Position numbers and translations under genes: made by a program. DNA of 8,023 bases from Candidatus Mesolinea sp. UBA5823 (GTDB lineage: Bacteria; Chloroflexota; Anaerolineae; Anaerolineales; Anaerolineaceae). The notes below the pieces were generated by a model. It ran no database searches, had not been told where the DNA came from, and worked only from the letters and a program-made list of their open reading frames with translations. This document shows, piece by piece, positions 1 through 5,569 of the stretch (within the stretch, counting starts at the first letter, position 1; every line of letters starts with the position of its first letter). The stretch lies in contig DICP01000122.1 in the NCBI GenBank assembly GCA_002417685.1, forward strand, positions 11,427-19,449. Reading direction: 5' to 3'.

Positions 1-1037
1 TCCTGAGTGAAGCGCTCCAGCTCCTGAAGAATAAGGGCGATGGCTTGGTCCAAGTTCTCTGGGTTGACGCCGGCAGAAATTTGCCAGGTGACCGGTCCGA
101 TGCCCATATCGAGTGAACTGGAAGCATAATAAGCCAAACCGGCTTTTTCGCGCACGCTCTCGCCAATGCGCCCCATCATTCCAAATTGGCCTAAGATATC
201 ATTCCCTAGTGTGCTTGCTAAATAATCGGATGCTGTGGCTTTAGGCCCAAAGGTGCCGATGACTAGATCGCTCTGGCTTTTTTCTTCAAGAGGTACATGC
301 TCCCTGTAGGTTGCTTGGATAGGCTGTACAGGTGGAATAGACGGCTGAGTTTCTTGGGCGGGTGCTTCCCAGGCGCCTAAAGTGCGCGAGAAAGCCTGTA
401 GGACCTCTTCAGAGTCTGCTCCACCCGTGATCGCAACGATCATTCCTCGAGGACCAACGAAACGTTGGTGAAATGCCTGTAAGTCCTCTCTGCTGATGCT
501 CTGCACTGTGTTTGGGTAGCCTAAGTCGGGGTGCGCATACGGATGGCTGCCGTAGATAGCCCGGTCAAAGGCTTGCTCTGCCACCTCAGCGGTATCTTGT
601 GCCTGAATGGCTTGCGCGGTGAGGATCTGCATCTTTGTGCGTTGGAACTGTTTCTCGGGGAATGCTGGTTGAGTGAGCACTTCCAGCAGGATTTCGAGCA
701 GCTGAGCTAAATCCTCACGCAGGCATTGCCCGGCGAAAGAGGTGGCTACCTTTCCACCACCAAAAACGAGCGTTGCTCCCATGGATTCTACTAAGTCGTT
801 AAGCTCACGAAAAGCGTGAATGCGCGTGCCAGACATGAGCATACTTGCCATAAAATGGGCTAATCCAATCTTATCTGAAGGGTCAGCTAACGCACCTGGG
901 GGGAACATACCGCGGATGGCGACTGCTGGGCTGGAAGGATTGGTGCGGCTAAGCAAGACAGCACCATTGGCAAACTCTTGCCGCAGAATGTCATCCGGAC
1001 CAGGAAGCTTTGCAGAAGATAATGGGCTCATAGGCAT
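1..1037 (-). CDS. M16 family peptidase-like protein, non-catalytic subunit (partial, C-terminus beyond window)
   Basis: This is the first 345 codons of an insulinase/mitochondrial-processing-peptidase-like (M16) protein; family members are usually about 410-440 residues, so the last quarter lies beyond the left edge. I translated it by hand. The N-terminal fold is recognisable (NGAVLLSRTN, then PAVAIRGMFPPGA), but the zinc motif HxxEH is replaced by H61-F-M-A64-S65, so the catalytic Glu and second His are gone. Further on, VREKAGLAYYASSS matches the M16 region carrying the substrate-binding Arg/Tyr pair. This is the pattern of the inactive partner in M16B heterodimers. The gene starts one base after the stop of the intact M16 gene, so the two are surely cotranscribed and probably assemble together. 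The start chosen is ATG at 1035-1037, with AAGGA (1049-1053) 11 bases upstream; a second in-frame ATG lies at 1029-1031. No signal peptide is visible. The family call is firm; the partnership is inference. Confidence 0.9.
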   Translation of the reverse strand, partial: MPMSPLSSAKLPGPDDILRQEFANGAVLLSRTNPSSPAVAIRGMFPPGALADPSDKIGLAHFMASMLMSGTRIHAFRELNDLVESMGATLVFGGGKVATSFAGQCLREDLAQLLEILLEVLTQPAFPEKQFQRTKMQILTAQAIQAQDTAEVAEQAFDRAIYGSHPYAHPDLGYPNTVQSISREDLQAFHQRFVGPRGMIVAITGGADSEEVLQAFSRTLGAWEAPAQETQPSIPPVQPIQATYREHVPLEEKSQSDLVIGTFGPKATASDYLASTLGNDILGQFGMMGRIGESVREKAGLAYYASSSLDMGIGPVTWQISAGVNPENLDQAIALILQELERFTQ

Positions 1038-1038
1038 T

Positions 1039-2322
1039 CTAGTTCCCATCCTTGGGTTGATAAACACCAATGACCCGTGCGTGTGGCTGTAAATATTTTT
1101 GGGCAATGCTTCGGATCATCTCTGGGGTGACGGAAGAGATACGGTCGACGTAGTGCGTAAACCAATCGTATCGGGCAAAACTGGAGGCATAACCCATCCA
1201 AAACGCTTGATTGGTAATATTATCGCTGCTATAAGCAAAGAGCGCTTTGGTTTGTTTGAGAGCACGGTCAATCTCAGTCTGGCTAATCGGCTGGCTTTGC
1301 AGTGCCTCGATTTGGCTATCTAAGGTTTGCAAAACTTCTTCAATGGTACGGGTTGGATTTTTCGTCAGGTAGAGCGTGAAAGTAGAAGGATCAATGTTAG
1401 CTGATAAACTACCGCCAACGCCAGCAGCTAAGCCTTCATCCACCATGGCTAAATAAAGACGGCTGGTGTGATGTCCCACGCCGCCACTGCCAAACATGTT
1501 CAGATTCGAAGGTCCGGTAAGCAAGCTCTCCATCAGCGAAAAAGTAAAAAAATCATCCGAATCGGCTTTAGGTGAACGATATGCTACCTGGATAAAAGTC
1601 GTTTCGCCTGGACCTTGCAGCTCGAGTTGGCTGAGTTCCGGCAAGTTATCTTCAGGCTCTGGGATATTTTTGACCACTTTGCCAGCAGGAATGCTGCCGA
1701 AATGTTTTTCAACTAAGCGCAGTGCCTCAGAAGTGTTGAAATCTCCAGCTAAGCACAGAATGGCATTGGCTGGTTGGTAGGTTTGGCGATAGTGGGTATA
1801 AAGATCTTCGCGCGTCAGGGCAAGCAAATCTTCTTTGGAGCCGATGACCTCGTTACGATAGGGGTGGTGCTTAAACGCGTGCGCTTGTACAGCTTCGTTG
1901 AGTAGAAATTGTGGGTCGTTTTCGGAGCCTTCCCGTTCTGAAATGATCACGGTACGTTCGGTTTCAACCTCAAGAGGGTCAAAGAGGCTGTTGGTCATGC
2001 GGTCAGCTTCCAGCTCTAATGCTGTCTCTAAAGCGCTTGCAGGCAGTGTTTCGAAGTAAGCTGTCCAATCGGGGCTGGTAAAGGCGTTCCAATACCCGCC
2101 AAGGCGGGCAATTGTGTGGTCCATATCCTGGGCGGAATGCTTCTTGGTGCCCTTAAATTGCATGTGCTCTACCCAATGGCTCACTCCGGTTTTTCCGGGG
2201 ACTTCATTGCGAGAGCCGATACCATACCAAACCCAAGCGCTCACGATTGGGGCGGTGTGGATTTCTTTGAGCAGGACGGTCAGACCATTACCGAGTTGAT
2301 GGATAGTTAATGAATCATTCAT
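1039..2322 (-). CDS. M16 family zinc metallopeptidase, catalytic subunit
   Basis: A 427-residue peptidase of the insulinase/processing-peptidase family (M16B), a normal full length. The zinc site is intact: H49-W-V-E52-H53, followed by E122 and E129 in ETERTVIISE; E129 is 76 residues after H53, the spacing expected for the third zinc ligand. The second half carries the inactive-domain signature HHTSRLYLAMVDEGLAAGVGG (about 283-303) with its Arg/Tyr region. Such enzymes cleave oligopeptides or presequence-like peptides inside a closed chamber formed by two subunits. There is no signal peptide or membrane segment, so it is probably cytoplasmic. The next gene begins one base after its TAG and encodes an M16 protein lacking the zinc motif, suggesting an active/inactive heterodimer. 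The start ATG (2320-2322) is the only plausible one, as the conserved LGNGLTVLL begins at residue 10. It lies just 15 bases after a TATAAT and lacks a Shine-Dalgarno. The natural substrate cannot be told from the sequence. Confidence 0.95.
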   Translation of the reverse strand: MNDSLTIHQLGNGLTVLLKEIHTAPIVSAWVWYGIGSRNEVPGKTGVSHWVEHMQFKGTKKHSAQDMDHTIARLGGYWNAFTSPDWTAYFETLPASALETALELEADRMTNSLFDPLEVETERTVIISEREGSENDPQFLLNEAVQAHAFKHHPYRNEVIGSKEDLLALTREDLYTHYRQTYQPANAILCLAGDFNTSEALRLVEKHFGSIPAGKVVKNIPEPEDNLPELSQLELQGPGETTFIQVAYRSPKADSDDFFTFSLMESLLTGPSNLNMFGSGGVGHHTSRLYLAMVDEGLAAGVGGSLSANIDPSTFTLYLTKNPTRTIEEVLQTLDSQIEALQSQPISQTEIDRALKQTKALFAYSSDNITNQAFWMGYASSFARYDWFTHYVDRISSVTPEMIRSIAQKYLQPHARVIGVYQPKDGN

Positions 2323-2337
2323 GTTTTGTGAGGGTAA

Positions 2338-2346
2338 ATTATATCA
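2338..2346 (-). promoter_or_regulatory. Extended -10 promoter of the M16 peptidase pair
   Basis: On the minus strand this reads TGATATAAT, an extended -10 (TGn) with a perfect TATAAT. No good -35 hexamer stands 16-18 bases upstream, which is tolerated in TGn promoters. It sits in the 69-bp gap between the membrane-protein gene and the M16 gene. Transcription would start near 2329-2332, only 7-9 bases before the ATG. Consistent with the M16 pair being its own transcription unit. Confidence 0.65.
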
Positions 2347-2391
2347 AAAGGAAGATTAAAAAGCTGAAAAGTGTATAGCTCGGATGAAGGT

Positions 2392-2874
2392 TTATTCCCG
2401 CTTATAGCGCAGCATCATCAAGAACCCGATGCCAATAATGCCCATGCCGATCATTAACCCGTTGGTTTGTAGCCTACCCAGGAAGACATTCGGCAATGGA
2501 TTAGTACCAAAACCAAAAGCATCAGCAAGCGCGGTAAAGAAGCAAATCACAAAACCTGTTGCGCAAGTCCGTGTCCCGAAATCCGCTAAGAGAGATCGTT
2601 CTCCATCCCGCCAGAATGCGAAGAGAGTTAAGCATCCCCCCCAGGTGACCAAGCCGAGCCCGAGGAGCATGACAATAATTTGTAAAAAGCCAATGGCGGT
2701 TCCCCGGTCGAGTTCAAAAATCTCTGGTTTAGCGCCAATGAGGAAAATGATGAACCCAATCATCAACAAGGTCAGCCCAAGGCGAGCACGAAATTTTGGA
2801 AACGGCTCTTGCTCGGGTGCTGTATTCATGCTGTTTGGAGAATTGATATCGCTATCGTGATTCGTGGGTTCCAC
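2392..2874 (-). CDS. Small four-helix membrane protein of unknown function
   Basis: A 160-residue protein that I do not recognise as a named family. About 30 polar residues (Asn, Asp, Ser, Pro, Glu rich) come first, then four likely membrane helices at about 32-48, 59-88, 102-119 and 137-155, ending in the basic tail RYKRE. The loop between helices 2 and 3 is charged (RDGERSLLADFGTR), and the loop between 3 and 4 holds GFGTNPLPNVFLGRLQ. There is no catalytic motif or binding site I can name. The start is taken as GTG at 2872-2874, with only a weak GAG upstream; an in-frame ATG at 2827-2829 (residue 16) is an alternative and would remove much of the polar leader without touching the helices. 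It begins 14 bp after the dipeptidase stop, so the two are very likely cotranscribed; a link in function is only suggested by that position. The long hydrophobic stretches and the operon spacing make it a real gene. Confidence 0.8.
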   Translation of the reverse strand: MEPTNHDSDINSPNSMNTAPEQEPFPKFRARLGLTLLMIGFIIFLIGAKPEIFELDRGTAIGFLQIIVMLLGLGLVTWGGCLTLFAFWRDGERSLLADFGTRTCATGFVICFFTALADAFGFGTNPLPNVFLGRLQTNGLMIGMGIIGIGFLMMLRYKRE

Positions 2875-2888
2875 ATCAAACTCGATTT

Positions 2889-3980
2889 CTATGGTAATGC
2901 TGATTCTAACACGCGCAGAAAATTCCCTGAAGCAATACGATCGAACTGATCTGGGTAGTAACCCATTTCTTGTAAATAGGGGAGCAATTTAGGTAAGTCG
3001 GCGATGGAATTGAGCTCGATCGGCGTGGATTGCAAGCCAAAGCCGCCGTCAAAATCCGTGCCAATGCCAACGTGATCAGCATCGCCAGCCAATTGGCAAA
3101 TATAATCGGCTTGCTGTGCGACCATGCGCAGGCTTATCCGCTCGCGCCCGCCGCTATCTTTCCAACCAAACTTGAGGAAGTTATTATAGGGAACAACGCC
3201 TATTACCACGTCGCGTTCAAGCATTGCCTGGATCAGGTCGTCTTCTAATAAACGGTTGCCCTGGTAATTCTCTACCAGACGGCTAGCATTGGCGTGACTA
3301 GTGATAATCCTACCTGGATAGCGTTCCAGCGCTTGGAAAGCCGCTTGCCGATCCATGTGAGCAAGGTCGAGGATAAAACCGATTTCAGCCATAGCATCGA
3401 GTAAATCATTACCTTCGGCAGTAAGCGGCCCAGGGGCATGAGTTCCGCCGGTATAGCGGTTGCCGCTCCAAGCAAGTCCGATAATTCTTAAGCCGGCTTC
3501 CCACCACTGTGGGAGTTCATCACAGGAGAGGATGCCCTCTGCCCCTTCCATCAAAGGCACCAACCCGATCGGATGAGACTTTTGGGCGTCATTATTTTCT
3601 TCCCAGTCTTGCAAGTGGGCTTGTAGCTGATGCCGCGAAAGCACTAAGCGAAAAGCTTGGGGATGATTCTCACAGAGCTGGTGATAGATCCCAAGCTGGT
3701 TCCAATATAGATGGTTGGCTTCGAGCACGGTGTGATAAACCGGAGCAAGCGCTGGTTCTTGAGCACCAGCGCGCGCAGGGCCAGCAAAAAGCGTGCTAAA
3801 TACAAGCCGTACCTCAGCTTGGTTATATTCTGGCAAACCCAGCATTGTATCCCCATTAAAAGCGGGAATGGGTGTGCTGGCTTCTAATTGGCGGGTTTCG
3901 AAAGCGGAACGGGTATAGTCGCGCTGAAATGTAACTATATTCCAGGCGATATCTTCATGGGCATCGATGAACCAGGTCAT
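2889..3980 (-). CDS. Membrane dipeptidase (renal dipeptidase) family M19 metallopeptidase
   Basis: A 363-residue member of the M19 family of the amidohydrolase superfamily, which uses two zinc ions to hydrolyse dipeptides, some of them with a D-residue at the C-terminal side. The metal-site motifs occur in order: DAHED with H8 and D10; LMEGAEG with bridging E145; DLAHMD with H208; SHANASR with H229; and HVGIGTDFDGG with D309/D311 supplying the catalytic Asp. Length fits the bacterial family. Despite the family name there is no signal peptide or anchor: DAHED begins at residue 6, so the protein is presumably cytoplasmic. Start: ATG at 3978-3980 is forced by the nearness of the first metal ligand, but it has no Shine-Dalgarno and lies 6 bases after the T-run of the S1 terminator. 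A membrane-protein gene follows after 14 bp. It may take part in salvage of peptides, perhaps from cell-wall turnover, but the substrate cannot be read from the sequence. Confidence 0.93.
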   Translation of the reverse strand: MTWFIDAHEDIAWNIVTFQRDYTRSAFETRQLEASTPIPAFNGDTMLGLPEYNQAEVRLVFSTLFAGPARAGAQEPALAPVYHTVLEANHLYWNQLGIYHQLCENHPQAFRLVLSRHQLQAHLQDWEENNDAQKSHPIGLVPLMEGAEGILSCDELPQWWEAGLRIIGLAWSGNRYTGGTHAPGPLTAEGNDLLDAMAEIGFILDLAHMDRQAAFQALERYPGRIITSHANASRLVENYQGNRLLEDDLIQAMLERDVVIGVVPYNNFLKFGWKDSGGRERISLRMVAQQADYICQLAGDADHVGIGTDFDGGFGLQSTPIELNSIADLPKLLPYLQEMGYYPDQFDRIASGNFLRVLESALP

Positions 3981-3986
3981 AGGAAT

Positions 3987-4021
3987 AAAAAAAGCGCTGG
4001 AGACAAAACGTTTCCAGCGCT
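3987..4021 (-). terminator. Intrinsic terminator behind the S1 gene
   Basis: A perfect 9-bp inverted repeat, AGCGCTGGA at 3993-4001 against TCCAGCGCT at 4013-4021, can be extended by three inner pairs (one G-U) to 12 bp around a 5-base loop. On the minus strand the stem is followed directly by a run of seven T (3987-3993, the first pairing in the stem). It starts 10 bases after the S1 stop codon, the right place and direction to end the S1 transcript. On the plus strand the far side has only a broken T tract, so it should act mainly on the minus strand. Confidence 0.9.
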
Positions 4022-4031
4022 AATTTGGGTT

Positions 4032-5447
4032 TTATGCTTCCTCTTTATCTTCGGTTTCTTGTGTTTCTTCAGTTTCAGTTGCCTGTTGGTCAACAGCCTC
4101 TTCAGTTTGTGCTTCTTCTTCAGCTTGTTGGACTTCTTGGGTTTCTGCTGGAGCTGCTTCACTTTCAGCAACTTCTTCGGTGGGTTGTTCCTCTACTGCT
4201 GGAATAGTGCCCACAATATCCCCCAAAGTTTCCTCTTCGGAAGAAGTGGAAACATCCAAGTCTTTAGCTAAAGCTTTCCAGTCCTGGTCAACATATTGGG
4301 CTGAATCCACGCGGCGCAGGCTTAAACCGATACGGTGTTCGTCCTCTTCGATGCGCAGAATCCTTAAGGCGACGTGGTCTCCTACTTTTAGGACTTCCTT
4401 TGGATGTTCAACGCGTTTTTCGCTGATTTCAGAAATATGGATTAAGCCTTCCAGCTCACCTGGGACGTCCAATCGGGCAAAGGCGCCAAAATTCGTCAGG
4501 CGGGTAATTTCACCTTCAACCAGTTGGCCGACCTTGAGGTGAGAAACTTGGCTAGTCCAGGGGTCTTCCTGCAATTGCCGCATCGAGAGGCCAATGCGCT
4601 TGCGGTCGCGGTCAATGCTGATTACTTTGACTTTGACTTCATCGCCAACCTTGAGCACTTCCTTGGGGTTATCGATGTGATCGTACGTGATTTCGGAGAT
4701 ATGCACCAAGCCATCGGCTCCGCCAATATTGACGAAGGCGCCGAAATCAGCCAAGCTCGTAACCCGACCGGTACGAACATCGCCCTCTTGGAGGTTATCA
4801 AGAACTTTATCTCGGATCATATCGCGGGTTTCACCGCTGGCGGCACGTTCACTTAAAATCAAACGATGGCGTTCTCTATCCACTTCAATGACGCGGCATT
4901 CAATTTTCTCGCCAACCATTGATTTGTACTTTTCTTCGGGGGTACTGCCAGTAATTTCGAGCTTACGGCTTAAGGAAAGCTGCGAGGCGGGGATAAAACC
5001 ACGAATAGTACTCAAAGGCACGATGAGCCCGCCTTTGTTGTACCCAACAATTTCTGATTCAAAGCTTTCACCGGATTTAAGCAAATCTTCAGCATCTAGC
5101 CAACTTTGCTCTTCAACGGCGCGGATGAATGAGAGGACGAGGTTGCCGTTTTGGTCTTCTGGAGTGACCACATAAACCGGGATCGCCTTTCCAACCTCTA
5201 ATGTTTCTAATATTTCTTGTGGGATACCTTCGTACTCTTTTCCAGAAATAACACCTTCGGATTTGGCACCAACGCTGACCAAGATTTGGCCCTCGGAGAT
5301 GCTGGCGATAATACCATCACGAATTTCCCCTGCTTTGGGGAAGTCGATCATGAAATTAGAATCGAGCAATTCCTCCATTTTATCCATGGACTGCGATTCG
5401 CTCTCTTCTAAATTCTCAGCCTTACTTTCGTCATCATAATCACTCAT
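4032..5447 (-). CDS. rpsA: 30S ribosomal protein S1 (four S1 domains, acidic tail)
   Basis: A 471-residue protein from the start chosen here. It binds mRNA on the small ribosomal subunit and helps initiation. Four S1 (OB-fold) RNA-binding repeats are visible at about 39-109, 125-200, 219-290 and 307-379. The last two are closest to the consensus (VTSLADFGAFVNIGGADGLVHISE and TRLTNFGAFARLD...LEGLIHISE) and share PKEVLKVGD. Repeat 2 has the FIPASQLS feature typical of true S1. Four repeats instead of the six of Escherichia coli is the form seen in several other phyla. Residues from about 403 on are a disordered tail rich in Glu, Gln, Thr and Ala. The frame is open back to TTG 5468 and ATG 5465, but these lie only 5-10 bases from the predicted transcript start; ATG at 5445-5447, with GGAG at 5458-5461 ten bases before it, fits better. 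It has its own promoter and terminator, so it is probably a single-gene unit, possibly with readthrough from ftsK. Confidence 0.93.
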   Translation of the reverse strand: MSDYDDESKAENLEESESQSMDKMEELLDSNFMIDFPKAGEIRDGIIASISEGQILVSVGAKSEGVISGKEYEGIPQEILETLEVGKAIPVYVVTPEDQNGNLVLSFIRAVEEQSWLDAEDLLKSGESFESEIVGYNKGGLIVPLSTIRGFIPASQLSLSRKLEITGSTPEEKYKSMVGEKIECRVIEVDRERHRLILSERAASGETRDMIRDKVLDNLQEGDVRTGRVTSLADFGAFVNIGGADGLVHISEITYDHIDNPKEVLKVGDEVKVKVISIDRDRKRIGLSMRQLQEDPWTSQVSHLKVGQLVEGEITRLTNFGAFARLDVPGELEGLIHISEISEKRVEHPKEVLKVGDHVALRILRIEEDEHRIGLSLRRVDSAQYVDQDWKALAKDLDVSTSSEEETLGDIVGTIPAVEEQPTEEVAESEAAPAETQEVQQAEEEAQTEEAVDQQATETEETQETEDKEEA

Positions 5448-5457
5448 GAACAAATAA

Positions 5458-5461
5458 CTCC
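5458..5461 (-). promoter_or_regulatory. Ribosome binding site deciding the S1 start
   Basis: GGAG on the minus strand, 10 bases before the ATG at 5445-5447. The earlier in-frame TTG (5466-5468) and ATG (5463-5465) have no purine-rich site before them and would leave almost no leader after the predicted transcript start, so this site favours the shorter protein. The spacing is slightly long but workable. Confidence 0.6.
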
Positions 5462-5479
5462 ACATCAAATTTGACTGTG

Positions 5480-5508
5480 ATTATAGTTTAATCACCTTAA
5501 ATTTGCAA
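5480..5508 (-). promoter_or_regulatory. Promoter of the S1 gene (sigma-70 type)
   Basis: On the minus strand TTGCAA (5503-5508, four of six matching TTGACA) and a perfect TATAAT (5480-5485) are separated by exactly 17 bases. The predicted transcript start at about 5472-5475 gives a leader of roughly 25-27 bases before the ATG at 5447. It lies inside the 122-bp gap between ftsK and the S1 gene, the expected place for an independent S1 promoter. Confidence 0.8.
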
Positions 5509-5569
5509 CCTAAACCAGTAAATTGACGCACCCGAAATTCACTCCTTTGAAAATAGAAATGCATCATTT

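Noticed and set aside
820..1780. Plus-strand open frames opposite the M16 genes (for example 820-1092, 1099-1323, 1496-1780)
   Set aside because: They lie antisense to clear M16 coding sequence, have no recognisable domains or good ribosome sites, and are expected as shadows.
2346..2391. Possible terminator after the membrane-protein gene (AGCT...AGCT followed by TTTTT on the minus strand)
   Set aside because: Only four Watson-Crick pairs with a loop of about 11 bases; too weak to call.
2429..2860. A 143-codon plus-strand frame opposite the membrane-protein gene
   Set aside because: It is rich in Lys, Pro, Arg and Ser as expected from the complement of a hydrophobic-helix gene. The minus frame gives four coherent membrane helices and fits the operon spacing.
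4032..4240. The cttctt-rich tract as a tandem repeat or CRISPR-like array
   Set aside because: There is no fixed repeat unit and no spacers; it is the coding sequence of the acidic S1 tail.
3888..4271. A 127-codon plus-strand frame with hydrophobic Phe/Leu/Cys-rich sequence that looks like a membrane protein
   Set aside because: It is the complement of the Glu/Gln-rich S1 tail and runs across the terminator hairpin; the hydrophobicity comes from reading ctt/ttc repeats.
4565..5000. Near-repeats within the S1 gene as possible duplication by a mobile element
   Set aside because: They match the natural similarity between S1 domains 3 and 4 (shared PKEVLKVGD and HISE motifs), which is a family feature.
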